NCBI GenBank assembly: GCA_006384855.1
Contig: VCJN01001835.1
Coordinates: 62,001-126,000, forward strand
Origin: Tetraselmis striata
Taxonomy: Eukaryota; Chlorophyta; Chlorodendrophyceae; Chlorodendrales; Chlorodendraceae
DNA length: 64,000 nucleotides
Direction: 5' to 3'
Shown here piece after piece: positions 35,499 to 45,034 of the stretch. Positions within the stretch are counted from its first letter, which is position 1. Every line of letters starts with the position of its first letter. Made by a program: the position numbers and the translations under genes. Below the pieces are notes generated by a model that was given only the letters and a program-made list of their open reading frames with translations, did not search any database and was not told where the DNA came from.

Positions 35499-37574
35499 TT
35501 ATTTAACTGCCATACCTACTTGTGAATTATCCATACAAGTCCGCGCGTTTCAGTCGTGGATAAACGTTGTGTTCGCACAAGGTGACACCGAGTGCGAAAC
35601 ATGAAGAGAGCAATTCATGAAATATTCCGACACGGAGGATGCAACGATATGAAGTCGACTGCCAACAAAGCTAGGACGAACGTGTCAGCTGCTCACAATA
35701 TCAAATGCAAGCGCACAACGTACTTTGAGGGCTGCTATTCTCAAAGTACGTGGCCTTTCGGCAGTGCAGGTGGCCTTTCGGCAAAGGCTAGGGTGGCTCA
35801 ACAGAGAGCATATTAATGTCCCGTGATTTACATGGAGTGAACCCCGGGGGTTCTTATATAGCATCTGCCTAGGGAGGGACTTAGGGGAAGCAGCGCTCCA
35901 CTACGTTCCATCCGGTGTCGGCATTTGTCTAAGTCCGTGCTCGAGCCTTGTCATCATGCTTCTTGCCGTACTGCTCGCTCATGAAGCCATAGCACGTGCC
36001 TTAGTCAAGAAATCTGAGAGAAATTACGGCACGTAAGAGATCCCAACACGTTGTATGCGTTACAATATTATATCCCTGCCATACATGCCCGGAAGTTAAA
36101 TTATGCACCGCATGCTCCGATCGCAGTTGGGTTCGTGGCGTTTCCGGGCGGACTTGTATGGATAATTCACGGTCATACACCCCCCCCCCCCCCCCCCGTT
36201 CGGTTTTTCCGGGCGCATACAAGGCTTCCGGGGATCGCGCGCCCTCTCGCCGGGTGGTCTATTGTATGCGCCCGAAACGCCGACCGGGAGGCTTGTATCT
36301 ACCAGCACGTACGGTAAGGATTGATGTTTAGGTCGCTACCGTTACCTTAAACATTAGCTCATTTATCTAATTGCCTCTCGGCGCAGCTATAGCTCATGTA
36401 ACTCTCTAGTTTATTAGGATACATATCGGGCAATTATAATAGAAAAGAATAATAAAAGAGAGAATACGATAATGTCTTGAAAATTTGCCTTTTCTTGAAA
36501 TGAAAGTGACAGATGCATCTTAGTCGTATTATTAATCGATTCCGGATAGCACTCGGGGCATTTTCTAATTATGTACCACTGCCAAGGTAAGGTACTGGCC
36601 GTATAATATTAAGAACAATACACATTTTTTCAAATTAGGTAATGTTACAGGAAATGCATATCGCGATGCACAACGATGAAATTACGATTATTAGCATCAG
36701 CCATTCGATGAAAACGGTCATCATATCAACGAATTCTAGGTTGATTACCCTAGGTCCCATCAGCGAGTATCCTAGGTAGTGCCCGCGCGTATATCCTGCG
36801 CGGATGTTATTATCCCTGCTGCCGCGTATATGATATCCCGCAGCATTATTTGCAACATACATCGCGGGGGTGGGGTAAGGATTACATGCCCGTAGTAGCA
36901 GTGAAAGCGACTATAACATGGCTTATTCCAAATGCCCTTGTGGTCGTACCCCTACAAGTAATCACTAATGGTCGTCATCACCGGTACCCGCCGACCCGCC
37001 GTATATGGTACTGGGGTGAATTGCATTAGACCAGCAAGTAAATACAAATCCACCGCTCAAAGCAGTACATGAGCTAAAAGGAGAAGCCAATAAAAGCGGC
37101 CCGCAACCAATACCGTAGGTACGAGTACTCGTAATTGGGTGGTGTAGGGTATTGCAGAATATATTTGGAAGGTAACGCGAGAAGGGTGGCAAAACACGGC
37201 TAGGGTGGGCCACGCCATCTCAAGTAGTTTTTGCCACCTACGCGCCAGTATTATATATACCTGAAGGCAAGTGTGGTGCATGTTTTTAATTTCGGCTGTC
37301 TGGTTGTCTCTGGGAAATAAAAAACACTGATATTGTAATTCATCAGGCTGTTGCAAAACCGTATTCGATGGTATGGGAGGCAGCCCACCGGTGGACAGTT
37401 GCCTCCAGTCAGATCTGCGCAAAGCAGATAATGTGTATTTGAGGAGCTGCTTTCAAGCCTGGGTTGATTCAATCACTTTTGTAGAGTTACTACCGACCGG
37501 TGCCGCTGTACTAAGAACCTGCCCTATCTGCTAGAGCTTGAATCAAGGTAGGAAAACAATAGCAAGTGTTTGTA
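35499..37574. other. AT-richer intergenic stretch
   Basis: No coding ORF is supported. It contains an 11-bp perfect inverted repeat (CGTACTTTGAG near 35719 and CTCAAAGTACG near 35740) with a 10-bp loop, and a C-run at about 36180-36197. Confidence 0.5.
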
Positions 37575-37640
37575 TAGGTGCATGCAAGCCCACTTCAAGG
37601 CTCCTAAGAGAAGTTCTTACAGGTGCGTCGGCACATGTAC
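37575..37640 (-). repeat. MITE family copy, end fragment
   Basis: GCATGCAAGCCCACTTCAAG and AGTTCTTACAGGTGCGTCGG are the reverse complement of the family's left end. Confidence 0.65.
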
Positions 37641-37695
37641 TTTTTCCCACAAAATACAAATTCTTGATTCGCCGCTGCACATATCGTGTTGCTAG

Positions 37696-38048
37696 CGCGA
37701 TACAGGGTGGGTATCTGGAGGTGCTACAATAGGCAAGCCCCCTGCGCAGGGCTGCACCAGACGCCATGGGACTTGCAATGCGGCAGCCAATGGAGGACAT
37801 CTGGCGCTGCTGTATTGGTTGAGGGCGCGCGGGTAGGGCTGGGCTACATTCACCTGAACCGCTGCGGCTGAAGATGGTCACCTGGAGGTGCTGCAGTGAT
37901 TAAGGACTCAGAGCTGCCCCCTGGGATGAGCGCAGCTGCGCTGCGGCAGACAAGGGAAGCAACATGGAGGTGCTGCAGTGATGTAGGGAACACGCCTGCC
38001 CCTGGGATCAGCATGCGGCCGCTGAGGCGGCCAGACAAGGGAATCCAT
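37696..38048 (+). pseudogene. Ankyrin-repeat pseudogene fragment
   Basis: Translated repeats read YLEVLQ, GHLEVLQ and NMEVLQ, each followed by a stop (TAG, TGA, TGA) exactly where the usual algal repeat has Trp (LEVLQWLR). Downstream blocks SCPWDERSCAAA and ACPWDQHAAAEAA match the rest of the same unit with small frame shifts. This ankyrin type (GHLEVLQWLRxxGCPWDExTCAAAA) is common in algae. The three Trp-to-stop changes are G-to-A changes, as expected from decay at a methylated or deaminated site. Confidence 0.65.
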
Positions 38049-38574
38049 AACACTACCCTCAAACTGAGATGGGCAACTCGGAACATTCGCTGTTGTTCCA
38101 CAATGCTTTCGTGTGCGACGGACCTCTGACTGGTTTGGGAAGTTGCTATCCTCAGTGTTCTTGTTCCTGTATCGGCACTGGATCAAGTTTAGGGTATACA
38201 TTCCCGCACGATGCCCCTACACCTGATACAGCTCAAGGTCATGCTAGGGGGGGGGGGGGGGGGGTAGGCCTACATGTAACACAGCGCCGCTGAGCAAAAG
38301 ATCAAGCGGAGAAAGTTCCAGACCGCATAGCTTGGTTGTATGGGCTTACATATATGTGCTAGTAAGTGCATACATACACTCATTGGCATTCGTGCTAATT
38401 CATTGGTGATCAGCATGCAGACACCACACGCAGATGACGCAGAGTACTGCTTGTGGAGTCTTGCTGAGCAGAGCACATAGCGACATGCAGGGTGCTACCG
38501 CAGGTGCTACTCGAATCTGACACGCTGATCTTCCCCCATAACCTACTCCTGGGGGCCGGGGAACCCACCATTAT

Positions 38575-38715
38575 ATCCCCTATTCTAAGCCTCAAATTGG
38601 GCTCCCATTCAACCTATAACATATTTTGCTGTAGGTCCGTCTACATCAAACATCTGACAGGTAGGGCAGGCCCTTATTCCCAATGGTCTTACTGCCACGC
38701 CGGCAGCCGCAGCAG
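38575..38715 (+). repeat. MITE family copy
   Basis: AGCCTCAAATTGGGCTCCCA, CATCTGACAGGTAGGGCAGG and CACGCCGGCAGCCGCAG. The left terminal repeat is lost. Confidence 0.7.
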
Positions 38716-38915
38716 CCCTATGATTGAATCCTGTTATTTTTGTGTCGCATATCCGTTCATCCAGGCGCCAAAGACGGGCGGAGGGTTTGCGTGCAATGAC
38801 ATGCCTTTGCGAGGTGTCATGGAGTGATACGATTGTTGAGCATTGCATGTCAAAGCCATGCCACTAAATCACTGGCACTCTCCGCAGCGCTTGATGTCAG
38901 TCTGATCTGCTGCGC

Positions 38916-39585
38916 CTAGAAGCGCACCCAGCACCGATTGCACTCGCCCAGGCAGTTGCCCAGGCAGTCGACGTTGTAGCCCAGGATCTCTGGACGGCGC
39001 TTGAGCGTGGCAGAGAGGGTGGGCCCCTTAATCTTCCATGTCTTCTCTAGCTCGGTGACGTTCGCCTTCAGGAGGTCCTCCACGCTGCAGCCAAACACAT
39101 TAGGGAACTTGTTGATGTAGCCGATCAGGTCGTTCCCCTTGATGCCCAGCTCCCCCAGGTAGTTGAATCACCTCCTCCATCTGCTCCGTGGTGGGCACCA
39201 CCTCGACCACCTGCCCGCGCCAAAACCCCTGCGAGGGTTTTCCCCACCCGAAGGACCTCTCGAGGATGAGCACAGCTGATTCGCTGTCAAAGCCGAGATC
39301 CTCCAGAAGCTGCGCCGAGCTCTCCCAGGCCGCCAGGTCCTCCCCGGTGAGCGTATCGGCGGCGGCTGCGGGGGTGAGTACGGACCGCACGGCCGCGCAT
39401 TGCTTGCCAGCGGTAGGCGGCGGCGCCCACCGACCACGGATGCAGGCAACACCGTACGCCGCATGTGCAGGCAGTACGCGCGCTGCGCGCGGGGCGGGGT
39501 TGCCCTGCGTTTCCCGCCCGGCCCGCGAGTGAGTGGAGGCTTGGGGGGCCACGTGGCACGGCGAGAGAAACGCGCCAGCCGGCAT
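38916..39585 (-). CDS. mTERF-like organelle transcription factor (frame break)
   Basis: mTERF proteins bind nucleic acid in mitochondria or plastids through stacked helical repeats. ATG at 39585 opens a basic, Ala/Arg-rich leader (about 70 residues) that looks like an organelle transit peptide. Next come SSAQLLEDLGFDSESAVLIL and a block ending TEQMEEVI, then a typical repeat (NYLGELGIKGNDLIGYINKF, PNVFGCSVEDLLKANVTELE, LKRRPEILGYNVDCLGNCLG) to TAG at 38916. The two parts lie in different frames: one base is extra near 39164-39170. No intron fits in the gap, so this is a real frameshift, a pseudogene or a sequencing error. At about 220 residues it is short for the family, with only two or three repeats. 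Confidence 0.7.
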
Positions 39586-39872
39586 CCTGGCCGTTTTGTA
39601 CTCCGGTTGCCTGAAGCCCGTGGGCTATCTCCGAGGTCGAGCGGGAAATACTGCGCTGTGGGTGGAGCGGCTGGCGAACAAGCGGGGATTCACAGGTATG
39701 ATGCTTTGCGGATTTGGTGCAGGTTCTGGTGCCAGGAAAGCCCTTGCGTCGACAGTGAGCTTTGAGCCCTGAGTGAACAGCGGTGAGGAGTAGGCACATC
39801 AATTGCGCTCTACTCGCGCGGCGCGCATTGTTGATATACACGCACTGAAACAACAACAGTCTTGTTACCAGT

Positions 39873-39975
39873 TTTTTTTTCTTTTTTTTTCCGCCCCCGG
39901 GACAGGACTGGCACCAGTCAAACCCTTGCAGCGTCTCTACGACGGCCGTTTAGGCAGCAATCCAGTTACGGAAAG
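39873..39975 (-). repeat. Poly(A)-tailed short repeat, copy 3
   Basis: T-run, then CCGCCCCCGGGACAGGACTG, CACCAGTCAAACCCTTGCAG and GGCAGCAATCCAG. It is very close to copy 1 at 945-1050 but lacks a 10-base segment. Confidence 0.8.
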
Positions 39976-40332
39976 CCCTGGGTAGGCGACGCTCCGTTAT
40001 AGTCATCAAGCAAATTGCCGAAGCATTTCGCAAGACTAATTAAAGGGCAGTGACGGAATTTCCAACGCTGTTGGATCACCGTCTAAAACACTGCCATCAA
40101 AATACCCGGCACTGACCACGAAAGGTCCGCCCTACCCGTTTGGGCGTCGGCCCATTCGAGTAATGCGAGTTGGGGCAAGCCCCAACCCGCGGAGCAAAGC
40201 ATTTCGGGAGTGCGATACATGTGCAACAAAAAGGCAATGTGAGGGAGGGCCCGACGCCATAGCTGGAAAAATTTCCCATTCCCAGTAAAATCCAGGGCGC
40301 CGTGAACGGAGGGGGGGGCCATTGTTAATGAA

Positions 40333-40490
40333 TAATTACATGAGCTAGCAGCAGAAGGCGATATCGGAAATCACCAAAATAAAAGGCAATCAGAAAGGTC
40401 CTCTACATCGACTGCGGGGGTGGAAGCAGTAACATGAGAAGACGCAGAGTGGGCACGAGCACACGCATCAGACTTGGCCATCTGCACACC
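40333..40490 (-). repeat. Retroelement 3' end, left copy
   Basis: TACATGAGCTAGCAGCAGAA to GGCCATCTGCACACCGG repeats at 41006-41162 with few changes. It is the 3' terminus of a minus-strand retroelement cut off at about 40490. Confidence 0.8.
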
Positions 40491-40529
40491 GGGGGGGGGG
40501 CATTGTTACCAGTGTTTCAATCATGCATT

Positions 40530-40875
40530 CGAGTCTGGTTGTGCCAAGAAGGGTGCGGAGGCTATTTTACACGGAAAGGCGCCATTTTATGGCTAGGAAG
40601 GTTCAGCGAAAGGGGAGGGAATGTCGGAGGAGGAGCCCGCAGGGCAGAGGCGGAAAACGGGAGGGCGCTGCCGAAGGCAGCGAGCTGGAAGATGGCAGAC
40701 GAGCTGCTGGTGGCTGTCCTAAATGGCTCCCCAGCCGGGAGCGCAGGGCTTGCGGGCGATGGGGCAGCCCGTACCAATACCCGATGGTAACCGCTTGAAA
40801 CCACTGAGACCGTACGGGTCGCACCAGGACAGCTATAGTCCGTTAGGAAACCCCATAAACACGTTTAGATCATTC
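40530..40875 (-). mobile_element. Diverged A2-B2 terminal remnant of a YR element
   Basis: Reading the minus strand: GTTTATGGGGTTTCCTAAC, then a TACGGGCTG block, GCCATCTTCCAGCTCGCTGC, and GGCACAACCAGACTCG at the end. These are the A-repeat and B-box landmarks of elements 1 and 2 in the right order, but with much divergence. No ORF remains. Confidence 0.6.
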
Positions 40876-41005
40876 CAGGATGGTACTCTTACGCGAGGTA
40901 CTCTTCATGGGACTTTTGTGATTGATTAATCGACAGGATTAATCGATGACAGGATTAATTGCTTTAATAAAGTATTTGCAATTCTGTGAATTACTAATAT
41001 AATTT

Positions 41006-41162
41006 ACATGAGCTAGCAGCAGAAGGCGATATCGGAAATCACCAAAAAAAAAAAACAATCAGAAAGGTCCTCTACAGCGACTGCGGGGTGGAAGCAGTAA
41101 CATGAGAAGACGCGGAGTGGGCACGAGCACACGCACCAGACTTGGCCATCTGCACACCGGCA
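41006..41162 (-). repeat. Retroelement 3' end, right copy
   Basis: Same sequence as 40333-40490. Here it is still joined to coding sequence, since the ORF at 41072-41494 ends inside it. Confidence 0.8.
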
Positions 41163-41494
41163 GAGATAATGCCGCCCAGGGTACCATGCACGCAAGCCGA
41201 GACCCGCTGCAACAGCCCCCGCCGTGTGCGCGACAGGTGACGGCGGAACTCAGCAGATTGGCTGGCGACAAAGTTCCGAAGTGCCTGAACGGATTGACCA
41301 CGAAGAAAGCTAGAGGTCGGGGCGGAAGGACCGCCAGGGAAGTTGCGCACAACCAACAACACCGAGAAGGTGTAGACCACCGTCAAAGCGGACTTCCCGA
41401 GACGGCCGCGGTCCTCAACTACAAAAGGGTAGTACCGGTGAACACCTACCCTGCACCGGGGCGGAAGACGCCCGGTCCGCTGCCAACTTAGCAT
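41072..41494 (-). pseudogene. C-terminal fragment of an RT-type retroelement protein
   Basis: An open frame reads YPFVVEDRGRLGKSALTVVY, then QSVQALRNFVASQSAEFRRH, to a stop at 41072. PFVVEDxGRLG followed by a helical tail resembles the C-terminus of a large eukaryotic reverse-transcriptase protein family (also suggested by the RT at 63371-64000). There is no RT core here, so it is a 5'-truncated insertion. Confidence 0.55.
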
Positions 41495-41689
41495 GCTCCG
41501 CCTCGGTCGCCGCGATTCCCGGGATGCACCAACGGGGGTCGTTACTCCAAGTGGGGGTCGTGGAGGACACGCACGCGAAGTCGATCATGTAATCGCACTA
41601 CTAATCAATTGCTATGCGAGTTCATCGTACCCGGTCGCGTACCCCCAACGAATTATTATGATACATACATAATGCCCTTGTGATTTTTG

Positions 41690-42330
41690 CTCCTTCTTGG
41701 TACAAGGCATGCGTGCCCGTTTTGAGGCTGCTGGCGTGGAGTTCACTCTTTCGGCTTGGGCGGTAGCGTACGCTGATCACGTGGCACGTTGCTATGGGGG
41801 CGACTCCAATCACGCCACACACGAGTGGATGGGCGGCCTTTCCGACGTTGCCATGACGTTAAGTCCGCCCTAAGCGTGAGTGTCCAGATCCTAACGGACC
41901 CGTCGGTGCTTGTTTCTCTTCCGAAGGGCAGCGACGGCCGGCCCGCCGATGTTGGGCTTTTTGGGTGTATGTGGTGGTAGTATCCGCAGGAACACGGTTA
42001 CAGTGGATACCGCCATTGCCCCTATCCTCGGCGTGTCAAGCTCGGATCCAATGATTGCATTGCGGGCCGCAAAGCGCCACAAAATCCAAAAGTACGACGA
42101 GGGTGTCCGAAACGCCGCCGGCATGCTTCGCTTTTTCCTTTCGCCGTTTCCGAGTTTGGCTCGCTGGCCCCGCCGCACGATGATCTTGGTGGAGCTCGCC
42201 AAAGCTAGCCACGCGCACATTTGCCAGAAATTCGGTCAACTCTTGTCTGCGTGGCGCCGCCGTTTCTCTTTGCTCACCAACATGACGCATGCAGACAACG
42301 TTCTTGGCGGCGCGCGCGGCACGTGATGAT
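41690..42330 (+). pseudogene. C-terminal remnant of an RT-type retroelement, frame-broken
   Basis: Across two or more frames I read a worn block near 41700-41880, GRPADVGLF, VDTAIAPILGVSSSDPMI, then ALRAAKRHKIQKYDEG to LSAWRRRFSLL. RPADV-type and DxTVxxPL-type motifs near the end of RT proteins mark the restriction-like or tail region of non-LTR retroelements. It is oriented away from the fragment at 41072-41494, so these are separate insertions. Confidence 0.5.
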
Positions 42331-42794
42331 GCTCCTGCGCCTGCGTCGCGTTGCTCGTCAGCCTGTGTTGCTATGACCCAACTCACCGGTTGCAAGTGCA
42401 CTCGCCGCAGCTGATGGCCCGTCCGTGGGCGGTGGTCCCCATTGGTTTCATGTTTCCCTTTCGGTTTTTCAGATCATTATTATGATACAAGTAATCGACA
42501 ATCGCTAGACTCGTTGCAGGAGTGTGGAATCCAGGGAACCGCAAGGATCAATCGTCGTAGTAATTGTTACCAATTGTACCGCCCTGCTCCCGCCGACCCG
42601 CCGACCCCGGGCCCGGAGTCCGTCGACTACGGACGAGGCGGAGGCGGACGGGCGAAGGCCATCCGGCGTCCAGCGAGAGAAACGACGGCGTCCGGCGTCC
42701 GGGTCCGGTCCACACGGCGGGCTCGGCGCTTCGCGCCATGCCCACCCCGTAGACCTGACGAACGGCGACGACCGGCCCGACCTGTGGCGGCCGG

Positions 42795-42990
42795 GCAGCC
42801 GGCCGACCGGTACCCGTACCGGTACAGGTAGTCAGCATGTAAGCAACGCGGTGGTTATTTTGGCCTGCACGGAATTATGACGGAATCTATAAGGGATACA
42901 TTTTCGATCTATCTAATAATATAATATGCGAAACTATTCCGAAAATCGGCGACAGACAGACAGACAAGCAAGCAAGCAGATAGACTCACT
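42795..42990 (+). repeat. Dispersed repeat, copy 1
   Basis: GGTACCCGTACCGGTACAGG, TATTTTGGCCTGCACGGAAT, GACGGAATCTATAAGGGATA and a GACA/CAAG tail match 44040-44215 in order. Confidence 0.75.
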
Positions 42991-44039
42991 AGCTCGCAAT
43001 TGATTATAATATGTTAGTATTTAAAATAACACATGCCGAGGCCGGAGTTGGATGCGACTAAAAGGTATTAAAATTAGTCTCGATATTAAGGATTAATAAT
43101 AAGAAAATCACATGTTACTAAATCCGAATCCGCGAGTGTTGGAGCCATTTGACCCTTAAATAAGACACCCTTTGTTGGGTGTCTGTTTTTAACTTTGTGA
43201 TCTTTATTTTGAACCTTTTGATCCATATGAGACTAGAAGCTTTTAGATAATCATGCGGTGTCTCACGAGCCTGTGGGACCCGGAATCTGTGAACGTATTA
43301 TTTGCGTTAGACTTTCGTTGTATGCTGTGTAGCCTTGCTTGTGGTGTGATGAGAGCTAGCGGAGTGTGGCCAAATTTTATAATGTTGGAGACCAATTTTC
43401 TCTTACGCTGTCGGGTCGGAAAAACCCACGGTGTTAGTTTTCGTCTGGTGAATATACCGTTTTTGCTATATTGGTTGCTTGCATGCGGCATGTCATATTG
43501 CGGATGTAGACGTATGGCCGTTGTGTGGTGTGTCGGCGTTACTGGCTGGAAAAACTGTGTGAAAATAGCGGGCGCCGGGCGATTTGTGCGGGCGTGTCAT
43601 ATTTGATGCGGCAACCCTCGCTCGACCTCGCCAGAAAACCCTAAACACTGGAAATTCTTGAAGGAGTTCTTGAGTCTTTCTAGGAATTCTTGGAGGAGCC
43701 TCTCACCAACCACTTGGTTCCGTTTGGCCGGCGTGCTCACCTTCCGCGCCGTCGTCGTGAGGAGCTGATGATGCACCGCCAAGTACTGATCACGGCGCAC
43801 CCGCACGGCCTTTATTTGCTTTCAACTGGGCGATAATATAGCGTGCGTACGGCCTCTCTTTACTTTGTATGTCAGGAGGTAGATTTTGATAGCCGCGCTC
43901 TATCAACAGCGCGGAGGATGCGTGAATGACACACTACGAGAATGTATCCTATATAGCGACCTATCTCGTGAGAATATCTTCGCACATCACGTTCGTTCGC
44001 CACATCCGCGAAATATATCTCCTCACATCCCCCCCCGGA

Positions 44040-44215
44040 AAGGTACCCGTACATGTACATGTAGTCAGCAAGTAAGCGCGGCGGCTATTTTGGCCTGCGC
44101 GGAATTGTGACGGAATCTGCAAGGATACATCCATATCGATCTATCTAATAATCTATGCGAAACCGTTCCGAAAGTCGGCGCCAGATAGATAGACAGACAG
44201 ACTCCCACAGACTCG
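44040..44215 (+). repeat. Dispersed repeat, copy 2
   Basis: TATTTTGGCCTGCGCGGAAT, GACGGAATCTGCAAGGATAC and an AGATAGACAGACAG microsatellite tail. Same orientation as copy 1, about 1.25 kb away. Confidence 0.75.
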
Positions 44216-45034
44216 CACACTCACAGACTCACAGACTCACCTCGCTCGTAGTCGCTAATTAATATGATAGGATATCTCCTCACACTGTGCCTCAATTATG
44301 TACCAATTTGAAATACTACCCCCTGATGTCAGACTGTAACCGTTGTAGTTAATATAATATAAATTCATTCAGATATGTATAATGTTGTAATAGTATATTC
44401 AAAATAAGTATTTTAAAAATATTAACACAGTCGGCAGTAGTAGCGCCTTTACCCTATAGATTAGAAACGTACCGGCAGTATCAGTAGCGTCTTTTTCTTA
44501 CATCAGTGCTTTAACATATGCGCACTAAATTACTGCTAAAAGTAGCAGTATTAGTACCGGATCATTAATACCGGGCCGCTTCACTCGCACCGTGGTCGAT
44601 ATTCGATGTGGTCCGGCAGAATCCGGCCCGGGCGGGATATCATGAATCATGCCATGGCGCATTATTAATTCGGGGCAACAGCCGGACGATGCGGGCAGCA
44701 GAACGCCCGGCGTCAGTCAACGCAGATGCCGACAGCTGCAGAGGGAGGACCTTACCTGGCGATCCTTACCTGCCCTGGCGACGGCTCGCACGTTTCGGCG
44801 GGTCAGCCCCAGTCGTCGTCGGTGCAAGTCTGGCCTTGGTCTGCCGCCGTCAGACAGTAGGCGGTCGCAGCGCGGTAATCTCAAAACGCCATTTAGGGCG
44901 GTAGGCGCTACGGGTACTGGTGGCACAGGAGGGACACGCCGACGCAGCGCGCATAGCTCGGACTCTCCTGGGCGACTACTCCAGGAGCCACGGACTCGGA
45001 ACAGGGGCAGGATCCCTGTCGGGGGCGGGGCGCT

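Larger units (their letters stand above)
42331..45034. other. Intergenic, duplicated GC-to-AT repeat, no supported gene
   Basis: Contains paired repeats at 42795-42990 and 44040-44215. ORFs between them (43243-43606 plus; 43597-43806 minus, with a lysine/arginine-rich LLQEFLERLKNSFKNFQ) have no identifiable family. In 44900-45034 another frame (ADAARIARTLLGDYSR) may be an upstream part of the next gene. Confidence 0.45.

Noticed and set aside
40083..40322. A 79-aa minus-strand ORF resembling an RT palm (ALDFTGNGKFFQLWRRALPH)
   Set aside because: The resemblance is weak, with no clear motif B or C, though its place beside retroelement ends is suggestive.
43243..43606. A 117-aa hydrophobic plus-strand ORF
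   Set aside because: It could look like a membrane protein, but it lies between repeat copies with no homologous motif or gene context.
42795..44215. An LTR retrotransposon with the paired repeats as LTRs
   Set aside because: The inner 1 kb has no gag, pol or primer-binding features, and the repeats end in microsatellites rather than TG...CA.
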